From Agrobacterium tumefaciens (GTDB taxonomy: Bacteria > Pseudomonadota > Alphaproteobacteria > Rhizobiales > Rhizobiaceae), in the NCBI RefSeq assembly GCF_017726655.1, contig NZ_CP072309.1, positions 124,001 to 188,000 of the forward strand: 64,000 nucleotides of DNA, written 5' to 3'. Below, in pieces: positions 8,264-17,782 of this stretch. Position 1 is the first letter of the stretch, and each line of letters opens with the position of its first letter. The translations under genes and the position numbers were made by a program. The notes below the pieces were generated by a model that worked only from the letters and a program-made list of their open reading frames with translations, did no database searches and was not told the DNA's origin.

Positions 8264-9100
8264 TTACTTGACTGCTCCGGCAGAGATGCCGGCGATGAAG
8301 TGACGCTGCAAAGCCACAAAGACGACGATGATGGGTGCGGTGAGCAGCACAGCCCCCGCCATGATGCCGCCCCATGACACTTTGGTGAGCCCGATGAGGG
8401 TGCCAAGCGCCACGGGTGCGGTCATCATTCCTGGGCGGGAATTGATGAGAAGCGGCCAGAGATAGTTGTTCCAAGAGGCCAGGAAGAGGATGATGGAGAG
8501 CGCCGCCATGGTGGGACGCGCCAATGGCAGGGCGATGCGCAGGAAGATCTGCCATTCCTTGACCCCTTCCACGCGTGCCGCATCGAAAAGCTCCGTCGGC
8601 ATCATCGAGAAGGATTGCCGCATGAACAGCACGCCGAGCGAGTTGAAGAGCGGCGGCACGATCAGGGCCACCCAGGTGTTGGCGAGCTTGAACTCCCGCG
8701 CCACCATGATGAATTGCGGGATGACCACGACGGCAAAAGGCAGGGTGATGGTGCCAAGAATGATGGCGATCACCACCCGGCGTCCGGTGAAACGATACCG
8801 CGCCAGCGCCCAGCCCGCCATTGACGTCAGCATCACCGAGAGCACCGTATAGATGACGGCGACGGTGATCGAGATGAACATGGCCCGGAGGAAATTCGTA
8901 TCGGCCTGCAGGTTGTTGAAGTTCTCGACGAAATTGGTGGAAGGCACCAGAACGATATCGGGGCTGAAAATGCCGTAATCCGGCATGGTCGAAAACACGA
9001 ACATCATCCACAGCGGAAACAGCCAGATGATGGCAAGCGGTGTCAGCGCCGCATGCAGCGCAATCTTCTGCCAGAAAAGCGATCTCGATTTCGATCTCAT
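8264..9100 (-). CDS. Sugar ABC transporter permease (MalG type)
   Basis: 278-aa inner-membrane permease with about six hydrophobic segments, beginning at residues 12-35. The cytoplasmic EAA loop [27 protein letters not shown] stretch, which contacts the ATPase, lies near residues 190-212. It ends with GISAGAVK, the usual MalG-family C-terminus. Its ATG overlaps the stop of the preceding permease by 4 bases, so the two subunits are translationally coupled. Substrate not assignable from sequence. Confidence 0.92.
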   Translation of the reverse strand: MRSKSRSLFWQKIALHAALTPLAIIWLFPLWMMFVFSTMPDYGIFSPDIVLVPSTNFVENFNNLQADTNFLRAMFISITVAVIYTVLSVMLTSMAGWALARYRFTGRRVVIAIILGTITLPFAVVVIPQFIMVAREFKLANTWVALIVPPLFNSLGVLFMRQSFSMMPTELFDAARVEGVKEWQIFLRIALPLARPTMAALSIILFLASWNNYLWPLLINSRPGMMTAPVALGTLIGLTKVSWGGIMAGAVLLTAPIIVVFVALQRHFIAGISAGAVK

Positions 9101-9957
9101 TTCGGCTCCCTCCCGACCCAGAGATTGAGCAGTGAAATGGCGATGGCGAGCGCCGCCATGGTGTAGGCAATGGCGGAGGCGTAACCGAAATTGAGCGAGG
9201 TGAAGCCCTGTCGATACAGGAACAGCCCCAGCGTTTCCGTGCCGCCGCCCGGCCCGCCCCTGTTGGTAATGAGGAAGGGTTCCGCAAACAGCTGCATGGT
9301 GCCGATGACCGACAGGACAACGCAGAACAGGATGATAGGTTTAAGCAACGGCAGGGTGATGTAAAAGAACTGCTGGCGCTTGCTCACCTTGTCCAGCGTC
9401 GCCGCCTCGTAGACATCGCCGGGGACCGATTGCAGTCCGGCCAGAATGATGATGGCGTTATACCCGGCCCAGCGCCAGGTCACCGCGATGATGACGAGCG
9501 CCATCGCCGCATTGGCATTGTCGAACCACGAGATGGGCGAAAGGCCAACCGACGTGATGAGCTTGTTGATGATGCCGAAATCGGAGCTGAACATCAGCCG
9601 GAACACCGCCGCATAGGCCACCTCGCCGACAACGACAGGTGCAAAGAAGGCAAAACGATAAAGCGGGCGTGCTTTCAGCAGCGGCGAATTCAGGAGCACC
9701 GCCATGACGGTGGCAAGCGCGATCATCACGGGCACCTGAATGACCAGAATGATCAGCGTATTATAAAGCGCATTATAGAAGGCCGGATCGGAAACCAGCC
9801 GCCCCCAGTTCATGGAAGGCGCGAACCGCCATGGGTTGATGCGCGTATTCTGGAACGACAGCATGAATGAGCTGATGATCGGCCAGAGCCAGAAGGTGGC
9901 AAAGATCAGGAGATAGGGCGCAAGAAACGCATAAGCGATCCTGTTCCTGGACGGCAT
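9097..9957 (-). CDS. Sugar ABC transporter permease (MalF type)
   Basis: 286-aa permease with about six membrane segments and an EAA loop ([15 protein letters not shown]) near residue 180. The ATG at 9957 is chosen because GGAGG at 9962-9966 sits five bases before it; the in-frame ATG at 9969 overlaps that ribosome site and would be poorly placed. It is separated from the binding-protein gene by 261 bases containing a mosaic repeat, and overlaps the next permease. Confidence 0.92.
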   Translation of the reverse strand: MPSRNRIAYAFLAPYLLIFATFWLWPIISSFMLSFQNTRINPWRFAPSMNWGRLVSDPAFYNALYNTLIILVIQVPVMIALATVMAVLLNSPLLKARPLYRFAFFAPVVVGEVAYAAVFRLMFSSDFGIINKLITSVGLSPISWFDNANAAMALVIIAVTWRWAGYNAIIILAGLQSVPGDVYEAATLDKVSKRQQFFYITLPLLKPIILFCVVLSVIGTMQLFAEPFLITNRGGPGGGTETLGLFLYRQGFTSLNFGYASAIAYTMAALAIAISLLNLWVGREPK

Positions 9958-10060
9958 GACGACCTCCATGTGCCGGACGGTGTCCGGATAGATGGAAAAG
10001 CTTCAGAAAGAGCGCGCCCCTTTGCGGGGAATGCCTTTGCAAAACGGTGCGGCCTATTTT

Positions 10061-10180
10061 CTTCTCCCCGCGCGGGAGAAGGTGGCCCGAAGGGTCGGAT
10101 GAGGGGGCTGGCTCTTGGTATATCTCTAACCTCGCCCCCTCATCCCGCTGCCGCGGACTTCTCCCCCTCGGGGAGAGGAA
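10061..10180. repeat. Rhizobial intergenic mosaic repeat, copy 2 (inside the importer operon)
   Basis: Same mosaic as the copy at 4931 but in the opposite orientation: CTTCTCCCCGCGCGGGAGAAG, then GGTGGCCCGAAGGGTCGG, the GAGGGGGC/GCCCCCTC arms, CGCTGCCGCGGA and a terminal TTCTCCCCCTCGGGGAGA hairpin. It lies between the binding-protein gene and the first permease of one operon. Stable hairpins at this place could protect or terminate the upstream message, as reported for the REP element between malE and malF in E. coli. The effect here is inference. Confidence 0.85.
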
Positions 10181-10218
10181 ACTTGTGGCACCCGCCCGGT
10201 TCCTAAACCAGCGAAGGT

Positions 10219-11490
10219 TTACTGCGCGACAGGGAGCCCCGTTGCCGTTTCGATCTGCTTGGCCGCATCGTCAAGCGCTGCTTTCGCATCGGGGTAGCCG
10301 CCCGCGAAATATTTCGTCTGCGTCGCCTTGTAGATCGCATCCGCATCTGACTGGAATGCCGTGCCGCGGCTCGGCACGATCTTCGGCAGGGTGGCGAGAA
10401 TATCGGTCCACACCGCCTGCCCGCCCCAATAGGCCTGCTTTTCCTTGACGAAGGGATCATCGATGGCGGAAAGCAGCGAGGGAACGAGGCCGAAGGATTT
10501 CAGCATCGTCACCTGACCTTCATTGGTGGTCAGTGCATAGTCGATATATTTCCACGCGGCTTCCTTGTGTTCGGATGTGGAGCTGATCGCCAGCGACGAG
10601 CCGCCGAGATTGGCCGCGTGCGGACCATCAGGCGTCAGGCTTGGCATCAGATAGACACCCCATTTGCCGGAGAGATCGGGAGAGCCGGAGCGGATCGTAC
10701 CCTCATACCAGGCGCCATACATCTGGCTCGCGGCCTTGCCGGCCGTGTTGGCCTGGATCTTCTCATCCCAAATTGCCGCCGTGATAATGCCAGCGTCTTT
10801 CATCTCCTTGACCTTTTCAAGGGTCGCAACACAGGCGGGCTGGTTGATGGTGATGTTCTGGCCATCGGTCGAAAAGTAACCGCATCCCTGCTCATTGGCG
10901 ATCATACGGAACCATTCGCTATCGCCGTTGAAATCGGCCTGTGCCATGACGGTGCCGGGATTTGCGGCCATGACCTTCTTGCCGGCAGCGATGAAATCAT
11001 CCCAGCTCTTGATGGTGGCCGGATCGACGCCTGCCTTCTTATAGAAGTCCCGGCGATAAAAGACCGCCACCGGACCGGAATCCCACGGAACGGCATAGGC
11101 GACACCGTCAACCTCAAGTTCGGTGCGCTTAAAGTCAGGGAAAAGCGCCTGTTTCTCAGGCGTATAGCCAAGCTCGGTCAGATTGGCGAAACAATCGGGA
11201 AAGCGGCTCCAGAACAGTTCCGCTTCGAAATTCTCGATCGTGACGATATCCGGAAGACCATCTCCGCCGGCTGCGCATGCCGCCAGCGTCTTGTCAAAAA
11301 CCTGATTGTTTCCAAGGTCTTCAACAACGATCTTGATATCAGGATTCTGCTTGTTGAAGCCTTCCACCGTGGATTTCAACGCGGAAGCCGCGACATTCCA
11401 ACTCCAGATGGTGACGGTCTCGGTTTGCGCGAAAGCGGGTGCTGCAAGAAGCAGCAGGGCCGTAGACGCGCCAAGAAATTTAAAGCACAT
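10219..11490 (-). CDS. Sugar ABC transporter substrate-binding protein (family 1)
   Basis: 423 aa, secreted to the periplasm: signal peptide with hydrophobic core ALLLLAAPAFA and cleavage near residue 22 before QTETVTIWSW. Family-1 features include a Trp-rich start of the mature protein and the AVPWDSGPVAVFYRRDFY segment that lines the ligand cleft. GGGAGG precedes the ATG by six bases. It is the first gene of a probable operon (binding protein, two permeases, ATPase, fused oxidoreductase) divergent from an AraC regulator. The ligand is probably a sugar or sugar derivative; not resolved further. Confidence 0.92.
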   Translation of the reverse strand: MCFKFLGASTALLLLAAPAFAQTETVTIWSWNVAASALKSTVEGFNKQNPDIKIVVEDLGNNQVFDKTLAACAAGGDGLPDIVTIENFEAELFWSRFPDCFANLTELGYTPEKQALFPDFKRTELEVDGVAYAVPWDSGPVAVFYRRDFYKKAGVDPATIKSWDDFIAAGKKVMAANPGTVMAQADFNGDSEWFRMIANEQGCGYFSTDGQNITINQPACVATLEKVKEMKDAGIITAAIWDEKIQANTAGKAASQMYGAWYEGTIRSGSPDLSGKWGVYLMPSLTPDGPHAANLGGSSLAISSTSEHKEAAWKYIDYALTTNEGQVTMLKSFGLVPSLLSAIDDPFVKEKQAYWGGQAVWTDILATLPKIVPSRGTAFQSDADAIYKATQTKYFAGGYPDAKAALDDAAKQIETATGLPVAQ

Positions 11491-11582
11491 TGAAAACCTC
11501 CCTTTTTCAATTGCTGTTCTTCAGCGAACATAGGCACATTAGCGAGGGCAGGAAATCTGTCTCGTAAAACGGGAACATCGAT

Positions 11583-12470
11583 TTGGCGAAAAGTAAGATT
11601 GCCGAAAGAGCCTTCTACCAGCCGGGCGCCAGCAGCATCGAAGGCATGCCGACCACGCTTCAACTCTTCCATAATCATCCACCCATCATGCTCCGGCCGC
11701 ACTGGCATGCGCAAGTGGAGGTGAATTATATCATGTCAGGATCGGTGCATTACCGCATGGGCGATCACGACCTGTCGCTTGACGCCGGGCAGATGTGCAT
11801 CTTCTGGGGCGGCCAGCCGCACCAGATGGACCGCTCCTCGGACGATTCCTTTTACGCTGGCGCGCATCTGCCGCTTGTGCACTTCTTCCGGATGCGCCTG
11901 CCGACCGCCGTTTCCAGCCAGTTGATGGGCGGCGCGACGATGGTCAGCGCCGAAACCGACGGGGCCGATCCGGAAAATTTCGGCCGCTGGTTCCGCTATG
12001 CAACATCAGGTAACCCCGCGAAAGCACAGCATGCCGTGGAGGAATTGCTGCTCAGGGTGGAGCGCATGTTCCTTGAACCCTATTCCGTTATTTCCTCCGC
12101 CTCTTCTGGAAAAAGCAGAGAGGATGATGGCACGGCGCCCTCCATCAGCGTCGTGCGCATGTGCGACTTCATTGCCGCCAACTTTCTCGAGGACATCGAC
12201 GCGACCGATATTGCCCGCGCCGCCTCGCTTCATCCGAAATATGCAATGAACCTTTTCCGCAAATCCACCGGCATGACGCTTATCAAATATCTGACGCTGC
12301 TCAGACTTTCCCGCGCGCAGGCGATGCTGATGACCGGCAAGGACAACATCCTGCAGATCGCGATGGAAAGCGGCTTCGGTTCGGTCAGCGCGTTCAATAA
12401 GGCATTTCGCCAGATATCAGGCATGTCTCCCTCCGATTTCCGCCGCGACACGCGGTCGGTGGCGGCTTAA
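11583..12470 (+). CDS. AraC-family transcriptional regulator (importer operon)
   Basis: 295 aa with an N-terminal cupin ligand domain (about 20-110, RPHWHAQVEVNYIMSG) and a C-terminal double helix-turn-helix of the AraC type (about 190-290, ending ISGMSPSDFRRD). The start is a TTG at 11583 preceded at eight bases by GGGA; the first downstream ATG (codon 22) would remove part of the cupin. It is divergent from the binding-protein gene across 92 bp and is the likely sugar-responsive activator of that operon. It ends convergently with the next AraC gene, the two stop codons sharing TTAA. Confidence 0.88.
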   Translation: MAKSKIAERAFYQPGASSIEGMPTTLQLFHNHPPIMLRPHWHAQVEVNYIMSGSVHYRMGDHDLSLDAGQMCIFWGGQPHQMDRSSDDSFYAGAHLPLVHFFRMRLPTAVSSQLMGGATMVSAETDGADPENFGRWFRYATSGNPAKAQHAVEELLLRVERMFLEPYSVISSASSGKSREDDGTAPSISVVRMCDFIAANFLEDIDATDIARAASLHPKYAMNLFRKSTGMTLIKYLTLLRLSRAQAMLMTGKDNILQIAMESGFGSVSAFNKAFRQISGMSPSDFRRDTRSVAA

Positions 12471-13318
12471 TCGACGGCATCCTCTTGGAGGGAAGTCGCA
12501 CCATTGCGCTGCCTCGCGGCCTGCCGATAGGCGCGTGGCGAACTGCCCAGCATGCGCCGGAACATGGTGGTGAAAGCCGGAATGTTTTCATAACCGGCAT
12601 CCAGCGCCACATTGGTCACCGCCTCTCCCGCCGCAAGCCTCGGCAGCGAGGCGAAGATACACGCCTGCTGGCGCCAGGTGACGAAGCTGACGCCCAACTC
12701 CTTGCGAAACAGACGCGTGAAGGAGCGTCGGCTGATGCCCATGGCCGCCGCCCAATCGTCGATCTCCACCCGCGCCACGGGCCTGTTGAGGAACTCCCGA
12801 CAAAGCGCCGCCAGCCGCTGGTTGTCCGGAAAGGGCAGACCCAGCGGACGTTCCGGCAGCCGATTCACTTCATCCAGCAAAAGAGCACGCACCAGCCCCT
12901 GCCTGTGAAACGCCGAGGGCTGATGCTCTTCCGCCAGCAATTCGGAAATAAGGCTCGAGGCCAGATCGGTTATTTCCACGACCCTTGGAGACGTAGCCTG
13001 GAAGAGATCAGGATGCACATAGATGGAGTGCATCTCCACATTGGATATGACTTCGGCCTCGTGTTGCAGACCCGCAGGAATGAGGAGACCATGACCTGGC
13101 GGTATCATCCAGCGTCCATCCGCGGTGCTGACCAGCACCACACCCCGGCGCGCGCACCATATCTGCACACGGCTATGGTTATGGGGTGGTGTGCGATGCC
13201 CCGTCGGATAGATGCGATGAAGCGCCAGCACCGGCTCGTTGGTGCCGTCGATCAGTTTCAGGCTACGCTCATGCTCTTCGAGCGCCAGCATCGCCTGACG
13301 CGATTTGATTTTTGCCAT
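12467..13318 (-). CDS. AraC-family regulator (NimR/YeaM-like) of the adjacent exporter
   Basis: 283 aa: N-terminal cupin (about 25-110, HRTPPHNHSRVQIW) and C-terminal AraC helix-turn-helix (MGISRRSFTRLFRKELGVSF, then GYENIPAFTTMFRRMLG). Divergent from an Fsr-like MFS gene. This pairing and domain layout resemble E. coli NimR, which represses the neighbouring NimT exporter. Start ambiguous: ATG at 13318, or an in-frame GTG three codons upstream at 13327; neither has a strong ribosome site. Confidence 0.87.
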   Translation of the reverse strand: MAKIKSRQAMLALEEHERSLKLIDGTNEPVLALHRIYPTGHRTPPHNHSRVQIWCARRGVVLVSTADGRWMIPPGHGLLIPAGLQHEAEVISNVEMHSIYVHPDLFQATSPRVVEITDLASSLISELLAEEHQPSAFHRQGLVRALLLDEVNRLPERPLGLPFPDNQRLAALCREFLNRPVARVEIDDWAAAMGISRRSFTRLFRKELGVSFVTWRQQACIFASLPRLAAGEAVTNVALDAGYENIPAFTTMFRRMLGSSPRAYRQAARQRNGATSLQEDAVD

Positions 13319-13442
13319 TTGGCCCACTCACAAAGAAAATCGTCCAGAACACAAATGCAGGCCAGACACAATATGAATAAAAGCAGGAGCAAATAAAGAC
13401 ATGTTTTCCGCGCCATCAGCGGGGATCTGAAGAGGACTTACC

Positions 13443-14639
13443 ATGGCCACCGTCACCAGCACCGGGTTCAACCCGCAACGCACGGCGTTTTCAATCATCG
13501 CAGCCGCGAGCTTCTGCCATATGCTGAACGACATCATGCAATCACTGCTGACGTCGCTCTATCCGCTGTTGAAGGCGAACTACGCGCTCGACTTCATGCA
13601 GATCGGCCTGCTCACGTTCGCCTTTCAGGTGACCGCGTCGCTGCTCCAGCCGGTCGTTGGCATGGTGACCGACCGCTGGCCGATGCCCTTCTCCCTGCCC
13701 GTCGCCATGCTCTCCACCTGTGCTGGGCTCATTACCCTTGCCTTCGCTCACAGCTTCGTGGTTCTTGTTCTCGGTGCATGCCTGATTGGCGTCGGTTCGG
13801 CGATCTTCCATCCGGAAGCCTCTCGCGTAGCCCGTCTGGCGTCCGGCGGGCGTCACGGCCTTGCGCAGTCGTTTTTCCAGGTTGGCGGGAACACGGGCAC
13901 GGCCATCGGCCCGCTGCTCGCCGCTTTCATCGTCATCCCGTTTGGCCAGACGAGCCTCAGCTGGTTCTCACTGATCGCGCTGCTCGGCTTCGGTGTTCTG
14001 TCGTGGGTCGGCGTCTGGTACACCCGTCACCGCCGCGCGACGGTCGGCAGGCCCGCCGCCAGCCGCACCTTGCCGCTCGCACGCGGCACAGTCATGATGA
14101 CTTTGTTGGTGCTGGTGGTGCTGACTGCGACGAAGAACGCCTATCTCGCCAGCCTGTCGAGCTACTTCACCTTCTATACCATCGACAAGTTCGGCCTGGG
14201 CGTACAGGATGCGCAGGTTCTGCTGTTCCTCTTCCTCGGCGCCTCGGCACTGGGCGTGTTCTTCGGCGGCCCGATCGGTGACCGCTTCGGCTCGCGAGTC
14301 GTCATCTGGTTCTCGATCCTCGGCGTCATTCCCTTCGCGCTGCTGCTGCCCTATGCGAACCTGTTCTGGACGGCCATTCTCGTCGTCGTCATCGGCTTCG
14401 TGTTTTCTTCCGCGTTTTCGGCCATCGTCGTCTTTGCGCAGGAACTGGTACCGGGCCGCGTAGGCCTGATCGCCGGCATGTTCTTCGGTTTCGCCTTCGG
14501 TTTCGGCGGCATCGGGGCTGCGGTTCTGGGTGTCTATGCGGATAAGGAAGGCATCGAGTTCGTCTACCGCATCTGCTCCTACATGCCGCTGCTTGGCCTC
14601 CTCACGGTATTCCTGCCGAAACTGCCGAGCCATCGATAG
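13443..14639 (+). CDS. MFS exporter, Fsr (fosmidomycin resistance) family
   Basis: 398 aa with 12 predicted membrane segments. The N-terminal FCHMLNDIMQSLLTSLYPLLK and the GSAIFHPEASRVAR loop are typical of the Fsr family, which exports fosmidomycin-like or other small organic compounds. The ATG follows GAAGAGGACTTACC. Divergent AraC regulator upstream (124 bp). The gene ends at a 9-bp-stem hairpin shared with the convergent LacI gene. The native substrate is unknown. Confidence 0.9.
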   Translation: MATVTSTGFNPQRTAFSIIAAASFCHMLNDIMQSLLTSLYPLLKANYALDFMQIGLLTFAFQVTASLLQPVVGMVTDRWPMPFSLPVAMLSTCAGLITLAFAHSFVVLVLGACLIGVGSAIFHPEASRVARLASGGRHGLAQSFFQVGGNTGTAIGPLLAAFIVIPFGQTSLSWFSLIALLGFGVLSWVGVWYTRHRRATVGRPAASRTLPLARGTVMMTLLVLVVLTATKNAYLASLSSYFTFYTIDKFGLGVQDAQVLLFLFLGASALGVFFGGPIGDRFGSRVVIWFSILGVIPFALLLPYANLFWTAILVVVIGFVFSSAFSAIVVFAQELVPGRVGLIAGMFFGFAFGFGGIGAAVLGVYADKEGIEFVYRICSYMPLLGLLTVFLPKLPSHR

Positions 14640-14652
14640 GGCTGGACAAAAG

Positions 14653-14679
14653 CGGCGGTCACTTCAAACCTGACCGCCG
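14653..14679. terminator. Hairpin between convergent MFS and LacI genes
   Basis: CGGCGGTCA and TGACCGCCG form a 9-bp perfect stem with a 9-base loop in the 47-bp gap between two convergent genes. It has no clear T tract on either side, so efficient intrinsic termination is not assured. Confidence 0.55.
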
Positions 14680-14686
14680 TCCCGCA

Positions 14687-15721
14687 TCAAGCCGATTTTC
14701 GTAACATAAGATCGGCGTTGAGGAGAATTCGATCGCGGATGCGGGTCACCTGACCCTCCTCCTCATCCAGCTTCTGAAAGAGAAGCTCGATCGCCAGTCG
14801 GCCGATCTCGTTGTAATTCTGTGCCACCGTCGTGATCGGCGGGTTGGCGTAACGTGATAGCGGATGGTCGTCATGCCCTGCCACCCGAAGATCATAGCCA
14901 GCGCCATGACCAACCTTCAGGCCCTTCTGCGCGGCCGCGGCGATGACGCCAAAGGCGATCCGGTCGTTCGCACACAGGATAGTGCGGGAGGGCAACTGGC
15001 CCATGTTCTCAAAAAGCCGGCTCGCCTCATCGAATGCGAACCGCTCGAAATCCCATCGCGCCTGCTTGGCGACATCGAGGCATAGGGGTTCGCGACCAAG
15101 GCGCTGCATTGCCTCCTCGTAGGCTATGCGCCGGGTCACGGAGTTGGTGTTGACCTGCGGCATATCGAAATAGCTTGGCGGCTCACCCGAGCGACAGAGG
15201 TAATCAACGATCAGGTCAACGCTCTGCCGGTTATCCGTCCCGACGAAGGCCGACCTCTCGTCCAGCGGCGAATCGACATAAACGATGGGTATCGTGGCGG
15301 CGAGCTGTTCGAGCGTCGAGCAGTGCGATGTGACGCCGAGCGGCGCGATGATAGCGCCCGCCACATTCATGGACTTGAAAGTGCGGATGGCCCGGTCTTC
15401 GATTTCCGGTTTTCCGTCCGAAGACAGCACGAAGGCGAGAAAACCGGCCTCGTTGGCGATCGATTCGATACGGTTCGTCAGCGCCATGTAAAAAGGATCG
15501 GCATAGTTCGGAATGACGATACCGATAATATTGCTGCGACGGCGGTTGAGATTGACGGCAAAAATATTTGGCCGGAAGCCAGATTTCCTCAGCGCTTCCT
15601 CGATCGTCTCCCGTGTTTTCCTACGCACCGACGATGGGTCGTTGAAGTATTTTGACACCGTGGGGCGCGAGAGCCCGACGAACTCCGAAAACTCCTCCAT
15701 CGTTCTGATAGACTTTGCCAA
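14687..15721 (-). CDS. LacI-family transcriptional regulator
   Basis: 344 aa. N-terminal helix-turn-helix VGLSRPTVSKYFNDPSSVR (about residues 15-33) and hinge helix, then a periplasmic-binding-protein-like ligand domain (about 62-340). The start is a TTG at 15721 with GGGGG six bases upstream; the first ATG (codon 8) would cut into helix 1. It lies 140 bases downstream of, and on the same strand as, a sugar importer operon, and may be transcribed with it or alone. The target genes are not shown by the sequence. Confidence 0.9.
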   Translation of the reverse strand: MAKSIRTMEEFSEFVGLSRPTVSKYFNDPSSVRRKTRETIEEALRKSGFRPNIFAVNLNRRRSNIIGIVIPNYADPFYMALTNRIESIANEAGFLAFVLSSDGKPEIEDRAIRTFKSMNVAGAIIAPLGVTSHCSTLEQLAATIPIVYVDSPLDERSAFVGTDNRQSVDLIVDYLCRSGEPPSYFDMPQVNTNSVTRRIAYEEAMQRLGREPLCLDVAKQARWDFERFAFDEASRLFENMGQLPSRTILCANDRIAFGVIAAAAQKGLKVGHGAGYDLRVAGHDDHPLSRYANPPITTVAQNYNEIGRLAIELLFQKLDEEEGQVTRIRDRILLNADLMLRKSA

Positions 15722-15861
15722 GATGCTGCCCCCATGAAAGACTCATGGTCAGATTACATCGCTCTTTCTTGTCACGAAAGGGCGGCTGCATAGGCTGCTC
15801 GAACCCTAAACATGATACGATGTAAACTATACTTTCCTATCAGAAAGGAAGCTGGATGCCT

Positions 15862-16944
15862 TCAGGGGCTATCGGCGCCAATCCTGACGCCATGTCTGTC
15901 AAAAACATGCAGCCGCGCCTGCGGGAACCCGACCCGGAGGGATTTGCCCGGCTGCAATAGCGCCCGATCCGACGAAAACAGCTTGAAGGGCAATCCATGC
16001 ACGGTCAGATGCAGGATGACACCGAGACCGGTCGGCTCGACGAGATCGACGGTCGCCTCGATACCCCCGTCGGCTGGCGCAACAGTGACGTGTTCCGGGC
16101 GGATGCCGAGCGTGACCGGCTCGCCATCGGCGAGGTCCACTTCCCGGCCAAGCGCAAGGCGCGTGCCGTCACCCAGCACGACGAAACTGTCGCCACTCTC
16201 CTGCCCGAGCCGCCCTTCGAGAAAATTCATCCCGGGCGAGCCGATAAAGCCGGCAACGAACAGATTGGCAGGACGATCATAGAGATCGAGCGGCGCGCCG
16301 ATCTGCTGCACATGGCCGGCATTCATGGCGACGATGCGTGAGGCGAGCGTCATCGCCTCGATCTGGTCATGGGTGACGTAAACCGAGGTCGCGCCAAGGT
16401 CGGCATGCATGCGCTTGATTTCGGCACGCATCTGTTCACGCAGCCGGGCATCGAGGTTGGAGAGCGGCTCATCGAACAGGAAAGCCTTCGGCTGGCGCAC
16501 GATGGCGCGGCCCATGGCGACGCGCTGACGCTGGCCACCAGAGAGCGCCTTCGGGCGGCGTGCGAGATAGGGATCGAGTCCTAGCTTGGCAGAAGCGCCC
16601 GAAACCGCCGCGGCGATGGTTTCCTTGGGGCTGCGGCGCAGGCGCAGGCTGTAGCTCATATTGTCGGCAACGCTCATATGCGGATAGAGCGCATAGGACT
16701 GGAACACCATGGCGATATCCCGGTCCTTCGGCCGGCGATCATTGACACGTTCACCGTCGATGGAGAGGTCGCCGGACGTTATCTCTTCCAATCCCGCGAT
16801 CATGCGCAGCAGCGTCGATTTTCCGCAGCCTGAGGGGCCGACAAGGACGATGAACTCGCCATCCCTGATATCAAGATCGACGCCATGCAGCACGGCGAGA
16901 TCGCCATAGGTTTTGCCGACATTCTTCAGCTCGATGGAAGCCAT
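15862..16944 (-). CDS. Sugar ABC transporter ATP-binding protein (UgpC/MsmK type)
   Basis: 360 aa. Walker [11 protein letters not shown]-loop FQSYALYPH, signature LSGGQRQR, Walker B FLFDEP, H-loop VTHDQIE, and a MalK-like C-terminal TOBE domain (LGIRPEHV near 285). Four bases separate it from the upstream permease. It energises the second CUT1 importer of the window, next to a PLP lyase-like gene and a FadR-type regulator. Confidence 0.93.
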   Translation of the reverse strand: MASIELKNVGKTYGDLAVLHGVDLDIRDGEFIVLVGPSGCGKSTLLRMIAGLEEITSGDLSIDGERVNDRRPKDRDIAMVFQSYALYPHMSVADNMSYSLRLRRSPKETIAAAVSGASAKLGLDPYLARRPKALSGGQRQRVAMGRAIVRQPKAFLFDEPLSNLDARLREQMRAEIKRMHADLGATSVYVTHDQIEAMTLASRIVAMNAGHVQQIGAPLDLYDRPANLFVAGFIGSPGMNFLEGRLGQESGDSFVVLGDGTRLALGREVDLADGEPVTLGIRPEHVTVAPADGGIEATVDLVEPTGLGVILHLTVHGLPFKLFSSDRALLQPGKSLRVGFPQARLHVFDRHGVRIGADSP

Positions 16945-16948
16945 GGGA

Positions 16949-17779
16949 TTATCCTTTCACCGCACCGGCCGTCAGGCCCTGCACGAGATAACGTTGAATG
17001 AGCAGGAAGAAGAGGCAGGCCGGAATGAGCGCTAGGACGCCCGCCGCCATCATCTGCCCGAAATCGACGGAGAATTTCGAGACGAAGGTCAGAAGGCCAA
17101 CCGGGAAAGTGGCGCTCTGATTGCCGGAAATCAGCATCAGCGCAAACAGAAGCTCGCTCCACGCGGCGGTAAAGACGAAGCCGAGCGTCGCGGCAATGCC
17201 TGGCAGCGTCAGCGGCAGGATAATCTGGCGGAAGGCCGTAAACCGGCTTGCCCCGTCAATCATCGCCGCCTCTTCCAGATCTTTCGGAATGCCGTCGAAG
17301 AACGACTGCATCAGGAAGGTGGCGAAGGGAACGTTAAAGGCGGTATAAACGATGACGAGGCCCGTTAGGCTATTGGTGAGGCCGAGCGGCGACAGCATCT
17401 TGAAGATCGGCGCGACCAGCATGACCAGCGGAAACATCTGGGTGATCAGCATGAGCGCCACGATCCAATATTTGCCCTTGAAACGGAAGCGTGACAGAGC
17501 GTAACCCGAGAGCGAGGAGAGTATCGTGACGGCAATCGCCGTGGAGCCCGCGACGATGACGCTGTTCTTAAAAAACGTCGGGAAAGCACTGTTTTCTATG
17601 ACGAAACGATAATGATCCCATGTCGCGCGCGATGGCCACATTCGCACCCCTTCGCTGTAAAGCAGATCATTCGGCGTTACGGAAACCTTCAGCAGCCAGA
17701 ACAGCGGGAACAGTGCGAAGGCGATATAGGCGAGGATCGCGAGACGATGGGCAAGGGTGAGAAAAATCCTTGATGTCAT
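16949..17779 (-). CDS. Sugar ABC transporter permease (MalG type)
   Basis: 276-aa inner-membrane protein with about six hydrophobic segments. EAA loop [20 protein letters not shown] is near residue 185; the C-terminus GLTAGAVKG is typical of MalG-type subunits. Three bases after the partner permease stop, consistent with coupled translation. Substrate unresolved. Confidence 0.92.
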   Translation of the reverse strand: MTSRIFLTLAHRLAILAYIAFALFPLFWLLKVSVTPNDLLYSEGVRMWPSRATWDHYRFVIENSAFPTFFKNSVIVAGSTAIAVTILSSLSGYALSRFRFKGKYWIVALMLITQMFPLVMLVAPIFKMLSPLGLTNSLTGLVIVYTAFNVPFATFLMQSFFDGIPKDLEEAAMIDGASRFTAFRQIILPLTLPGIAATLGFVFTAAWSELLFALMLISGNQSATFPVGLLTFVSKFSVDFGQMMAAGVLALIPACLFFLLIQRYLVQGLTAGAVKG

Positions 17780-17782
17780 CGG

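Noticed and set aside
7167..9320. 717-codon reading frame covering the importer ATPase and permeases
   Set aside because: Only the last 361 codons are the ATPase. The upstream part is an antisense-free shadow of the two permease genes in another frame, not a fusion.
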